Source of the DNA: Pseudomonadota bacterium
GTDB taxonomy: Bacteria > Pseudomonadota > Gammaproteobacteria > Burkholderiales > Burkholderiaceae_C
Direction: 5' to 3'
NCBI GenBank assembly: GCA_023394015.1
Contig: JAEXBL010000022.1
Coordinates: forward strand, 1-10,257
DNA: 10,257 nt
Shown: in pieces, positions 1-7,080 of the stretch
Layout of the letters: each line of letters starts with the position of its first letter
How positions within the stretch are numbered: the first letter of the stretch is position 1
Notes under the pieces: generated by a model
Told to the model about the DNA's origin: nothing
The model's database searches: none
Seen by the model: the letters and a program-made list of their open reading frames with translations, nothing else
Program-made: the position numbers and the translations under genes

Positions 1-1261
1 CTTCTGGCTGCTGATCCCGGCCGGCATCCTGCTGGTGGGCTCGTTCTTCATGCCCGGCGGCGCGCCGGCCGCGGGCTGGACGCTGTACGCCCCGCTGACG
101 CTGCAGATGGGCCTGTCGATGGACACCAGCATCTTCGCCATGCACATCATGGGCGCCAGTTCCATCATGGGTGCCATCAACATCATCGTCACCATCCTGA
201 ACATGCGCGCGCCCGGCATGACGCTGATGAAGATGCCCATGTTCTGCTGGACCTGGCTGATCACCGCCTACCTGCTGATCGCCGTCATGCCCGTGCTGGC
301 CGGCGCCATCACCATGACGCTGACCGACCGCCACTTCGGCACCAGCTTCTTCAACCCCGCCGGCGGCGGCGACCCGGTGATGTACCAGCACATCTTCTGG
401 TTCTTCGGCCACCCCGAGGTCTACATCAAGATCCTGCCGGCCTTCGGCATCGTCAGCCAGGTGGTGCCGGCGTTCGCGCGCAAGAAGCTGTTCGGCTACG
501 CGTCGATGGTGTACGCGGTGGCGGCCATCGCCATCCTGTCGTTCATCGTCTGGGCGCACCACATGTTCACCACCGGCATGCCGGTGACGGGGCAGCTGTT
601 CTTCATGTACGCCCCCATGCTGATCGCGGTGCCCACGGCGGTGAAGATCTTCAACTGGATCGCCACCATGTGGCGCGGCTCGATGACCTTCGAGACGCCG
701 ATGCTGTTCGCCGTCGGCTTCATCTTCGTGTTCGCCATCGGCGGCTTCACCGGCGTCATTCCGGCCGTGGCGCCCATCGACACGCAGATCCAGGACACCT
801 ACTACATCGTGGCCCACTTCCACTACGTGCTGGTGGCCGGCTCGCTGTTCGCGCTGTTCGCCGGCTTCTACTACTGGGCGCCCAAGTGGAGCGGCGTGAT
901 GTACAACGAAAAGCGTGGCCAGATCCACTTCTGGTGGTCGATGATCGCCTTCAACGTGACCTTCTTCCCGATGCACTTCCTGGGCCTGGCCGGCATGCCG
1001 CGCCGCTACGCCGACTACCCGATGCAGTTCGCCGACTTCAACATGATCTCCTCGGTCGGTGCCTTCTTCTTCGGCTTCGCGCAGCTGTACTTCTTCCTGT
1101 TCGTGGTGCTGCCGGTGATGCGCGGCCAGGGCCAGCCGGCGCCGCAGCGCCCGTGGGAAGGCGCCGAGGGCCTGGAATGGGAAGTGCCGTCGCCGGCGCC
1201 CTTCCACACCTACGAGAACCCGCCCAAGCTGGACGCCACGGCGACCCGCGTGATCGGCTGA
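1..1261 (+). CDS. ctaD: Cytochrome c oxidase subunit I (aa3 type), 5'-truncated by window edge
   Basis: This is the catalytic subunit of the inner-membrane heme-copper oxidase, which reduces O2 to water and pumps protons. The reading frame is already open at base 2, and 419 residues remain before TGA at 1259-1261. The usual length is about 530, so roughly the first 110 residues, including the first heme a ligand and the D-channel entrance, are missing. In visible-residue numbering I see GHPEVY with the CuB histidine H137, the D-channel glutamate E139 and the cross-linked tyrosine Y141. I also see the CuB pair HH186-187, the K-channel lysine K215 in TAVKIFNWIATMW, and HFH at 272-274, which supplies the heme a3 and heme a ligands. 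Glu in the GHPEVY motif places it in the A1 subclass of A-type oxidases. It is followed 21 bp later by the small assembly gene, consistent with one operon running through ctaE. Confidence 0.98.
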   Translation, partial: FWLLIPAGILLVGSFFMPGGAPAAGWTLYAPLTLQMGLSMDTSIFAMHIMGASSIMGAINIIVTILNMRAPGMTLMKMPMFCWTWLITAYLLIAVMPVLAGAITMTLTDRHFGTSFFNPAGGGDPVMYQHIFWFFGHPEVYIKILPAFGIVSQVVPAFARKKLFGYASMVYAVAAIAILSFIVWAHHMFTTGMPVTGQLFFMYAPMLIAVPTAVKIFNWIATMWRGSMTFETPMLFAVGFIFVFAIGGFTGVIPAVAPIDTQIQDTYYIVAHFHYVLVAGSLFALFAGFYYWAPKWSGVMYNEKRGQIHFWWSMIAFNVTFFPMHFLGLAGMPRRYADYPMQFADFNMISSVGAFFFGFAQLYFFLFVVLPVMRGQGQPAPQRPWEGAEGLEWEVPSPAPFHTYENPPKLDATATRVIG

Positions 1262-1282
1262 AGGCGGCAGGACGCAGTCACC

Positions 1283-1396
1283 ATGACCACGCCAGAGCAA
1301 CGCAAGCGCAACGTCCGGCTGGGGCTGATCCTGGGCTCGGTGGCGCTGGTGTTCTTCATCGGCTTCATCGTCCGCATGGTGGTGCTGGGCGGCTGA
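1283..1396 (+). CDS. Small single-helix cytochrome oxidase assembly protein (37 aa)
   Basis: This is a very short gene between ctaD and cox11. The start at 1283 has AGGA at 1269-1272, 10 bases upstream. The product begins MTTPEQRKRNVRLGL, giving a basic cytoplasmic N-terminus. One hydrophobic helix follows (about residues 13-35) and the protein ends in GG. That implies a single-span inner-membrane peptide with its N-terminus inside. Position, size and sequence match what is annotated in Burkholderiales as 'cytochrome oxidase small assembly protein'. I recall that name from annotations and not from an experiment. Gaps of 21 bp to ctaD and 10 bp to cox11 indicate co-transcription. A function in oxidase assembly is inferred from context only; there are no metal-binding residues. 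Confidence 0.82.
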   Translation: MTTPEQRKRNVRLGLILGSVALVFFIGFIVRMVVLGG

Positions 1397-1406
1397 CGGA
1401 GAAGCG

Positions 1407-2024
1407 ATGCGCGTGCAATCCGAAAACCTCAAGATGGTCGGCAAGCTGGCCGTGGTGGCGCTGGGCATGTTCGCCTTCGGCTACGCCATGATCCCGGTCT
1501 ACCGCGCCATCTGCGTGGCCACCGGCATCAACATCCTGTCGCTGTCCGAGCGCCAGGTGCCCGGCGGCGGCAAGGCCGGCAAGGCGGCGCAGGTGATGCT
1601 CAACAGCCAGGTCGACAAGAGCCGCACCATCACCGTCGAGTTCGACGCCAACGTGCGCGGGCCCTGGCACTTCAAGCCGGCGCAGCGCACCATCCAGGTG
1701 CACCCGGGCGAGCTGGCCACGGTGATGTACGAGTTCCAGAACGTGCAGAACCGCCGCATGGCGGCCCAGGCCATTCCCAGCTACGCGCCGCGCCAGGCCA
1801 CGGCGCACTTCAACAAGCTGGAGTGCTTCTGCTTCAACCAGTACACGCTGGAGCCGGGCGAGAAGAAGGAATGGCCGGTGGCCTTCGTGATCGACCCGCG
1901 CATCTCCAAGGATGTGACCACCATCACGCTGTCCTACACCTTCTTCGAGATCGGCGGCACGCCCTCGTCGCCCGCGGCACCGCAGGCGCAGGCGGCGACC
2001 GTGGCATCGGGGGCCGGGGCATGA
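1407..2024 (+). CDS. ctaG: Cytochrome c oxidase assembly protein Cox11 (CuB insertion)
   Basis: Cox11/CtaG-type copper chaperone, which delivers Cu(I) to the CuB site of subunit I on the periplasmic side. The protein has 205 residues, normal for the family. There is a short cytoplasmic tail, one transmembrane anchor at about residues 11-30, then a periplasmic beta-rich domain. The copper ligands are visible: C36 just after the anchor (AICVATGIN) and the pair C140/C142 in ECFCFNQ. The start ATG at 1407 has GGAG at 1398-1401, 5 bases upstream. The last bases overlap the start of the next gene (ATGA at 2021-2024), implying translational coupling. The tail after about residue 190 is Ala/Pro/Ser-rich and probably disordered. 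This protein should not be confused with the unrelated Bacillus CtaG. Confidence 0.96.
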   Translation: MRVQSENLKMVGKLAVVALGMFAFGYAMIPVYRAICVATGINILSLSERQVPGGGKAGKAAQVMLNSQVDKSRTITVEFDANVRGPWHFKPAQRTIQVHPGELATVMYEFQNVQNRRMAAQAIPSYAPRQATAHFNKLECFCFNQYTLEPGEKKEWPVAFVIDPRISKDVTTITLSYTFFEIGGTPSSPAAPQAQAATVASGAGA

Positions 2025-2257
2025 GCGATCAGCCGGGCAGCCCGGCGCCGCAGGCCGGCCCGTCGTTCTGGCGCTCGCTGCGCATCGTGGCCTGGGGGTT
2101 TCTGGGCATTCGCAAGCGCAGCGAGTACCAGCAGGATCTGGCGCAGGTGAACCCGTTCCACATCGTCGTGGCGGGCATCGTCGGCGTGCTGCTGCTGGTG
2201 CTGCTGCTGCTGGGCATCGTCAACTGGGTGGTGTCGGGCAGCGCGCCGGCGGCTTGA
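2021..2257 (+). CDS. DUF2970 family small membrane protein (78 aa)
   Basis: Start and cox11 stop share ATGA at 2021-2024. The N-terminus (1-15) is Pro/Ala/Gly-rich. An amphipathic segment then reads WRSLRIVAWGFLGIRKR, followed by the conserved-looking QVNPFHIVVAGIV, and one long transmembrane helix covers residues 46-70. The pattern 'FLG(I/V)RK ... NPxH(I/V)xVAG' plus one helix fits DUF2970, small proteins found in proteobacterial oxidase clusters. No catalytic or metal-binding residues are seen. Given its position between cox11 and ctaE, a role in oxidase assembly or stability is plausible but is inference from context. Confidence 0.85.
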   Translation: MSDQPGSPAPQAGPSFWRSLRIVAWGFLGIRKRSEYQQDLAQVNPFHIVVAGIVGVLLLVLLLLGIVNWVVSGSAPAA

Positions 2258-2275
2258 AGGATTGAACAAGAAAAC

Positions 2276-2308
2276 CTTCCGGAGCCACTGAAAATCAGGC
2301 GCCGGAAG
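2276..2308 (+). other. Intercistronic hairpin between the DUF2970 gene and ctaE
   Basis: Bases 2276-2286 (CTTCCGGAGCC) pair with 2298-2308 (GGCGCCGGAAG) at 10 of 11 positions; the A2283/G2301 pair is mismatched. The loop is 11 bases and A-rich. No T-run follows, so it does not look like an intrinsic terminator. It sits in the only sizeable gap of the operon (84 bp), about 20 bp before the ctaE Shine-Dalgarno. mRNA processing or stability control is possible but untested. Confidence 0.6.
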
Positions 2309-2341
2309 CTATGAAATCGAGAGTACAGGAGTGAAGTGAGC

Positions 2342-3223
2342 ATGTCCAGCACGACCCACGGCCAGACGCCGTACTACTTTGTTCCGGCCGAGTCGCGCCA
2401 TCCGTTCATGGCGGCGGTCGGCATGTTCATGCTGATCGTCGGCGCCGCCATGTGGATGAACAGTGCGCCGTGGGCCCCCTACATGTTCTTCGGCGGCCTG
2501 GCCTGGTGGCTGTTCATCCTCTACCAGTGGTTTGGCGACGCCATCCGCGAGAGCGAGGGCGGGCTGTACGGCCGCAAGATCGACCTGTCCTACCGCTGGA
2601 GCATGAGCTGGTTCATCTTCTCGGAGGTGATGTTCTTCGGCGCCTTCTTCACCGCCCTGTGGTGGGCGCGCGCGCATTCGGTGCCCGAACTGGGCAGCCT
2701 GGAAAACGCCCTGCTGTGGCCCGACTTCAAGGCCGTGTGGCCCAGCGTGGCCGCCGGTGCCACGGCCTCGCCGGCCGGCACGGTGGAGCCGTTCCAGACC
2801 ATGGGCCCGTTCTGGCTGCCCACCATCAACACCACGCTGCTGCTCACCTCGGGCGTCACGCTGACCATCGCCCACCACGCGCTGATCGCCAACCAGCGCG
2901 CGCGCTGCATCGCCTTCATGTGGGCCACGGTGCTGCTGGGCGCCATCTTCCTGGTGGTGCAGGGCTACGAATACTTCCACGCCTACCGCGACCTGAACCT
3001 CAAGCTCAGCTCGGGCGTGTACGGCTCCACCTTCTTCATGCTCACGGGCTTTCACGGCTTTCACGTGTTCGTGGGCATGCTGATGCTGCTGTTCATCACG
3101 CTGCGGCTGATGCGCGGGCACTTCACGCCCGAGCGCCACTTCGGCTTCGAGGGCGCGGCCTGGTACTGGCACTTCGTGGACGTGGTGTGGCTGGGCCTGT
3201 ATATCCTCGTCTACTGGATGTAA
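2342..3223 (+). CDS. ctaE: Cytochrome c oxidase subunit III
   Basis: Non-catalytic core subunit of the aa3 oxidase, in the inner membrane, which stabilises subunit I and proton uptake. ATG at 2342 gives 293 residues, a usual length. AGGAG at 2327-2331 lies 10 bases upstream. An in-frame GTG at 2336 would add only two residues and has a poorer spacing. The protein opens with the family-typical THGQTPYYFVPAESRHP and has about seven transmembrane segments. The buried glutamate is seen at about residue 95 in WFIFSEVMFFGAFF. Other signatures are QGYEYF, GFHGFHVFVG and the C-terminal YWHFVDVVWLGLYILVYW. It carries the usual beta-proteobacterial insertion of about 40 residues between helices 3 and 4 (LLWPDF ... 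FWLPTINT). It is the last gene of the operon, with a strong terminator 18 bp after the stop. Confidence 0.98.
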   Translation: MSSTTHGQTPYYFVPAESRHPFMAAVGMFMLIVGAAMWMNSAPWAPYMFFGGLAWWLFILYQWFGDAIRESEGGLYGRKIDLSYRWSMSWFIFSEVMFFGAFFTALWWARAHSVPELGSLENALLWPDFKAVWPSVAAGATASPAGTVEPFQTMGPFWLPTINTTLLLTSGVTLTIAHHALIANQRARCIAFMWATVLLGAIFLVVQGYEYFHAYRDLNLKLSSGVYGSTFFMLTGFHGFHVFVGMLMLLFITLRLMRGHFTPERHFGFEGAAWYWHFVDVVWLGLYILVYWM

Positions 3224-3240
3224 GGCGGCTCGATTCAATC

Positions 3241-3278
3241 CCAGCAAAAAGAGCGCCGCGCGGCGCTCTTTTTGCTGG
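3241..3278. terminator. Bidirectional intrinsic terminator (38-bp perfect palindrome)
   Basis: Bases 3241-3259 are exactly complementary to 3260-3278. The core GAGCGCC/GGCGCTC is flanked by five A on the left and five T on the right, so either strand gives a GC-rich stem followed by a U-run. It lies 18 bp after ctaE (+) and 28 bp after the stop of the convergent DUF2909 gene (-), so it can end both transcripts. Confidence 0.93.
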
Positions 3279-3305
3279 CAGGCGGGCAGGGCGGTCGCAA
3301 AGCCT

Positions 3306-3542
3306 TCAAGGCCCCACCGCAATGCCCGTCGGCCGAAGGTAGCCGAGCTTCCAGGCCAGCAGCACGCAAATGAACAGCAGCACCGACAAGCCCACCCGCA
3401 CCGCCAGCGCGCGCCCCCTGCGCCGCGCGCGCCCCGGATCGTCGGGCTCGCCGGGCCGGCCGTGCTTCATCATGAAGAACAGGGCCGAGGCCAGGCTGCC
3501 GATGATGCCGATGAAGGCCAGGCCGACGAGTAGTTTGGTCAT
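3306..3542 (-). CDS. DUF2909 'twin transmembrane' protein (78 aa)
   Basis: Minus-strand small membrane protein. Helix 1 is at about residues 4-24 (LLVGLAFIGIIGSLASALFF). A charged loop follows (KHGRPGEPDDPGRARRRGR), then helix 2 at about 47-66 (VRVGLSVLLFICVLLAWKLG). This two-helix layout with a GLSVLLF-type second helix fits DUF2909, annotated as twin transmembrane protein and often found next to SURF1 and subunit III genes in Burkholderiales. The chosen start is ATG at 3542. ATG at 3551 would add three residues (MRS), and neither has a strong Shine-Dalgarno. The 5' end nearly touches the divergent SURF1 start at 3558. Function is unknown; assistance to oxidase biogenesis is inferred from location. 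Confidence 0.85.
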   Translation of the reverse strand: MTKLLVGLAFIGIIGSLASALFFMMKHGRPGEPDDPGRARRRGRALAVRVGLSVLLFICVLLAWKLGYLRPTGIAVGP

Positions 3543-3557
3543 GGAGCGCATTATCCC

Positions 3558-4298
3558 GTGAGCCGCTGGCGTTCCGGCTGGCGTGGCGCGGTGGTGTTGC
3601 TGGCCGCCGCCATCGGCGTGGCGACCACCTTCTCGCTGGGGCGCTGGCAGCTGTCGCGCGCGGCCGAGAAGCAGGCCTTGTTTGCCGCCATCCAGCAGCG
3701 CCAGCAACTGCCGGCCCTCGATGGCGCCACCCTGGCCCAGCCCTTGAGCCAAGCCGACCAGGCTACGCTGCTGCACCGCAGCGTCACGCTGCGCGGCCAG
3801 TGGCTGGCCGAGCGGACGGTGTTTCTCGACAACCGGCCGATGCAGCGGCAAACGGGCTTCTACGTGTTCACGCCCCTGCGCCTGGCCGGCAGCGACGCCG
3901 TGGTGCTGGTGCAGCGCGGCTGGGCGCCGCGCCACATCGCCGAGCGCACCGCCTTGCCGCCGGTGCAAACGCCGGCCGGCGAGGTGGCGCTGGCGGGCCG
4001 CATAGCCGCGCACCCACCCAGGCTGTTGGCGCTGGGGCAGGAGCAGGGCGGGGCGATCCGGCAGAATCTCGACCTGGAGGCGTTCCGCGCCGAAACCGGC
4101 TTGCCGCTGGCGAACCTGATGGTGCTGCAGACCGGCGCCGCGTCCGAAGGCCTGCGGCGCGACTGGCCCGAGCCCGCCAGCGGCGTGGCCACGCACCACG
4201 GCTATGCTGTCCAGTGGTTTGGCCTGTGCGGCCTGATCGCACTGCTTTTTCTGTGGTTTCAAGTTGTCCGACCTTTCATCCGCTCCCGCCGCTCCTGA
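3558..4298 (+). CDS. surf1: SURF1 family cytochrome oxidase biogenesis protein
   Basis: Inner-membrane assembly factor that helps place heme A into subunit I. The 246 residues have the classic hairpin layout: transmembrane helix 1 at about 10-27, a periplasmic domain, and a C-terminal helix at about 217-238 (QWFGLCGLIALLFLWFQVV). Family signatures are FSLGRWQLSRAAEKQAL (26-41), LDNRPMQRQTGFYVFTPL (90-107), VLVQRGWAP (116-124) and the HGYAVQWFGL motif before the last helix. The start is GTG at 3558, the only initiator downstream of the in-frame stop at 3531 that keeps helix 1, with GGAG at 3543-3546, 11 bases away. The gene is divergent from the DUF2909 gene, so its promoter must lie inside that gene or run through from elsewhere. 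I find no convincing -35/-10 pair. Confidence 0.95.
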   Translation: MSRWRSGWRGAVVLLAAAIGVATTFSLGRWQLSRAAEKQALFAAIQQRQQLPALDGATLAQPLSQADQATLLHRSVTLRGQWLAERTVFLDNRPMQRQTGFYVFTPLRLAGSDAVVLVQRGWAPRHIAERTALPPVQTPAGEVALAGRIAAHPPRLLALGQEQGGAIRQNLDLEAFRAETGLPLANLMVLQTGAASEGLRRDWPEPASGVATHHGYAVQWFGLCGLIALLFLWFQVVRPFIRSRRS

Positions 4299-4977
4299 AG
4301 CCCTGCCAGGCCAGCAACCGCTGGGCCTGACGGTGCACACCCTGCCCACGCCTGGCGCCGTCGCGGTGCAGGACGAGCGCCGCACGCGCCGCGGGCGCCT
4401 GCAGATGCTGCTGCTGGCGCTGGTGTGCGCGGCGCCGGTGGTGGCGTCCTATTTCAGCTACTACGTGCTGCGGCCCGAGGGGCGGCGCAACTTTGGCGAG
4501 CTGATCGAGCCGCAGCGCCCGATCCCCGCCGCGGCGGCCACCGACCTGAGCGGCCGCCCGTTCGACCTGCGCTCGCTCAAGGGCCAGTGGCTGCTGGTGA
4601 GCGTGGCCGGTGGCGGCTGCGACGCCGGCTGCCAGAACAACCTGTACCTGCAGCGCCAGCTGCGCGAAAGCCTGGGCCGCGACAAGGACCGGCTGGACTG
4701 GGTGTGGCTGGTCAGCGACGACATCCGCATTCCCGAAGCCCTGCGCCCGGCGCTGGGGCAGGCCACCGTGGTGCGCGTGCCGACCCCGGCCCTGGCCGAA
4801 TGGCTGCAGCCGGCCGCCGGCGCGCAGCTGGCCGACCACCTGTACGTGGTCGACCCCATGGGGCACTGGATGCTGCGCTTTCCCCCGCAACTGGACAAGG
4901 CCAGCGCCGCCAAGGCCAAGCGCGACCTGGAGCGGCTGATGCGCGCTTCGGCCAGCTGGGACACGGCCGGTCGTTGA
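4264..4977 (+). CDS. Membrane-anchored thioredoxin-fold protein with SCO-like CxxxC, probable oxidase assembly factor
   Basis: From a TTG at 4264 the product has 237 residues: a Pro/Ala-rich cytoplasmic tail of about 45 residues, a basic stretch (DERRTRRGR), one transmembrane helix (about 48-70), then a periplasmic domain. That domain reads like a thioredoxin/SCO fold: DLSGRPFDLRSLKGQWLLVSVAGG, followed by C119-x3-C123 (GGCDAGCQNN) where SCO proteins have CPDVC, and later ADHLYVVDPMGHWMLRF, which resembles the SCO 'H...YxxDPxG' strand. H192 is a candidate third ligand, though it is nearer the strand than in Sco1. The start is uncertain: TTG overlaps SURF1 by 35 bp without a clear Shine-Dalgarno, and GTG at 4333 would give a non-overlapping protein. 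It lies between SURF1 and ctaA, and homologs there are usually called hypothetical or cytochrome oxidase-associated. Copper transfer or thiol reduction at CuA/CuB is my inference. Confidence 0.75.
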   Translation: MSDLSSAPAAPEALPGQQPLGLTVHTLPTPGAVAVQDERRTRRGRLQMLLLALVCAAPVVASYFSYYVLRPEGRRNFGELIEPQRPIPAAAATDLSGRPFDLRSLKGQWLLVSVAGGGCDAGCQNNLYLQRQLRESLGRDKDRLDWVWLVSDDIRIPEALRPALGQATVVRVPTPALAEWLQPAAGAQLADHLYVVDPMGHWMLRFPPQLDKASAAKAKRDLERLMRASASWDTAGR

Positions 4978-4984
4978 CACCGCG

Positions 4985-6172
4985 ATGGACACCACGCCGC
5001 TCTACAACCTGAGCCCGCTGCTGCGCCTGATGGGCATGGGCCTGGTGATCGCGCTCGGCCCGCTGGCCTGGCTGTGGCTGCGCCACGCCGGCGCCAGCCC
5101 GGCGCGGCGCCTGCAGGCGCTGACGCTGCTGACGCTGTTTCTCACCTTCGACCTGGTGCTGTTCGGCGCCTTCACGCGGTTGACCGATTCAGGCCTGGGC
5201 TGCCCCGACTGGCCCGGCTGCTACGGCCAGGCCAGCCCGGTGGGCGCGCGCGAACACATCGCCGCCGCGCAGGCGGCCATGCCCACCGGCCCGGTCACGC
5301 ACGGCAAGGCCTGGGTGGAGATGATCCACCGCTACCTGGCCACCGGCGTGGGCGTGCTCATCATCGTGCTGGCGCTCGGCACGTGGTGGCAATGGCGGCG
5401 CGACCGCGCCGCACCCGCGGGCGCGCCGGCGACGCAGGTGCTGCATCCCGGTTGGCCCTGGCTGACGCTGGCCTGGGTGTGCGCGCAGGGGGCCTTCGGC
5501 GCGCTCACGGTGACCATGAAGCTGTTTCCGGCCATCGTCACCCTGCACCTGCTGGGCGGCGTGGGCCTGCTGGTGCTGCTGGCGGTGCAGGCCGAGCGCT
5601 ACCGCCAGGCCGCCGGCGCCGGGGTCGAGCCGCTGGGCGGCGGTCTGCGCGCACTGCTGTGGGCGTCGGCGCTGATGGTGGGGCTGCAGATCGCGTTGGG
5701 CGGCTGGGTCAGCACCAACTATGCCGTGCTGGTGTGCAATACCTTCCCCATGTGCCAGGGCAGCTGGTGGCCGGAGATGGACTTTGCGCAAGGCTTCGAA
5801 CTGTGGCGCCCGCTGGGCCTGTCGGGCGACGGCACGCAACTGGAGTTTCACGCGCTGACGGCGATCCACTACACGCACCGGCTGTTCGCCTACGCCGTGT
5901 TCGGCGTGCTGGGCCTGCTGGCCTGGCGCCTGCACCGGCACGGCCGGCTGGCGGCGCAGCGGCGCTGGGTCGTGGCATTGGCCGCGCTGCAATTGCTCAC
6001 TGGGCTGTCGAACGTGGTGCTCGATTGGCCGCTGCTGGCCGCCGTGCTGCACACCGGCGGCGCCGCGGCGCTGATGACGGTGCTGGCCTGGGCGCTGTGC
6101 GCCAGCCGCCGGGCCGAGTTGCCGGTGCGCGCCGCTGCCGAGGCACGCCACCGCCAAGGGGCCGCCGCATGA
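4985..6172 (+). CDS. ctaA: Heme A synthase (COX15/CtaA)
   Basis: Inner-membrane enzyme that oxidises the C8 methyl of heme O to a formyl group, giving heme A for the oxidase. It has 395 residues and about eight transmembrane helices in two four-helix halves. Four family histidines are visible: H115 ([10 protein letters not shown], with E112), H188 ([10 protein letters not shown]), H298 ([10 protein letters not shown]) and H356 (VLHTGGAA). The signature [21 protein letters not shown] lies at 61-81. Two periplasmic-loop cysteine pairs, C73/C79 and C251/C257, match the CtaA class that forms loop disulfides. The C-terminal 25 residues are basic and hydrophilic. ATG at 4985 lies 7 bp after the previous stop with only a weak ribosome-binding site. 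The gene overlaps ctaB by ATGA, pairing the two consecutive steps of heme A synthesis. Confidence 0.97.
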   Translation: MDTTPLYNLSPLLRLMGMGLVIALGPLAWLWLRHAGASPARRLQALTLLTLFLTFDLVLFGAFTRLTDSGLGCPDWPGCYGQASPVGAREHIAAAQAAMPTGPVTHGKAWVEMIHRYLATGVGVLIIVLALGTWWQWRRDRAAPAGAPATQVLHPGWPWLTLAWVCAQGAFGALTVTMKLFPAIVTLHLLGGVGLLVLLAVQAERYRQAAGAGVEPLGGGLRALLWASALMVGLQIALGGWVSTNYAVLVCNTFPMCQGSWWPEMDFAQGFELWRPLGLSGDGTQLEFHALTAIHYTHRLFAYAVFGVLGLLAWRLHRHGRLAAQRRWVVALAALQLLTGLSNVVLDWPLLAAVLHTGGAAALMTVLAWALCASRRAELPVRAAAEARHRQGAAA

Positions 6173-7080
6173 GTACGCAGTCTGCCACCCCCGCCGCCAG
6201 GCTGCCCGGCATGCCGGTCTGGCGCCAGTACTACGTGCTGACCAAGCCGCGCGTGGTGCAGCTCATCGTGTTCTGCGCGCTGATCGGCATGGTGCTGGCC
6301 GTGCCGGGGCTGCCCAGCGGCGCGGCGCTGGCGCGCATGGCCGTGGCCTGCGTGGGCATCTGGCTGGTGGCGGGCGCGGCGGCGGCCTTCAACTGCCTGA
6401 TCGAGAAAACCATTGACGCCAAGATGAAGCGCACCGCCTGGCGCCCCACCGCGCGTGGCCAGCTGAGCGACGTGCAGGCGCTGGGCTTCTCGGCGGTGCT
6501 GTGCGCCATCGGCTCGGCCATCCTGTACGTGTGGGTCAATCCGCTGACCATGTGGCTGACCTTCGCCACCTTCGTCGGCTACGCGGTCATCTACACCGTC
6601 ATCCTCAAGCCGCTGACGCCGCAGAACATCGTCATCGGCGGCGCCAGCGGCGCCATGCCGCCGGTGCTGGGCTGGACGGCCATGACCAACCATGTTGGGC
6701 CCGAGGCGCTGATCCTGTTCCTGATCATCTTCCTGTGGACGCCGCCGCACTTCTGGGCACTGGCGCTGTACCGCGTGGAGGACTACCGCAAGAGCGGCCT
6801 GCCCATGCTGCCGGTGACGCACGGCAACGAGTTCACCCGGCTGCAAATCCTGCTCTACACCTTCATCCTGCTGGCCGCCTGCCTGCTGCCCTTCATCCAC
6901 CGGCTGAGCGGCTGGATCTACCTGGTGGCGGCGCTGGTGCTGAACGCCGGTTTCATCTGGCATGCCTTCAAGCTGTGGCGCCACTATTCCGACCAGCAGG
7001 CCCGCAAGACCTTTCGCTTTTCGCTGATCCATTTGTCGCTGTTGTTCGCGGCGCTGCTGCTGGATCATTACATCGGATGA
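6169..7080 (+). CDS. ctaB: Protoheme IX farnesyltransferase (heme O synthase, CtaB/Cox10)
   Basis: UbiA-family integral membrane prenyltransferase, which adds a farnesyl group to heme B to give heme O, the substrate of CtaA. The 303 residues are the normal length, with about nine transmembrane helices. The first prenyl-diphosphate/Mg site is seen as N75-x7-D83 in [19 protein letters not shown]. The conserved [17 protein letters not shown] and GAMPPVLGW follow, then the second loop motif [28 protein letters not shown]. The start ATG at 6169 shares ATGA with the ctaA stop, so translation is probably coupled. The reading frame continues open far upstream through ctaA, but the N-terminus [12 protein letters not shown], typical of the family, supports this start. 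Confidence 0.98.
   Translation: MSTQSATPAARLPGMPVWRQYYVLTKPRVVQLIVFCALIGMVLAVPGLPSGAALARMAVACVGIWLVAGAAAAFNCLIEKTIDAKMKRTAWRPTARGQLSDVQALGFSAVLCAIGSAILYVWVNPLTMWLTFATFVGYAVIYTVILKPLTPQNIVIGGASGAMPPVLGWTAMTNHVGPEALILFLIIFLWTPPHFWALALYRVEDYRKSGLPMLPVTHGNEFTRLQILLYTFILLAACLLPFIHRLSGWIYLVAALVLNAGFIWHAFKLWRHYSDQQARKTFRFSLIHLSLLFAALLLDHYIG

Noticed and set aside
5074..6168. Open + frame upstream of and continuous with ctaB
   Set aside because: It is an out-of-frame shadow of ctaA with Arg/Ala/Gly-rich low-complexity translation; ctaB starts at the ATGA overlap at 6169.
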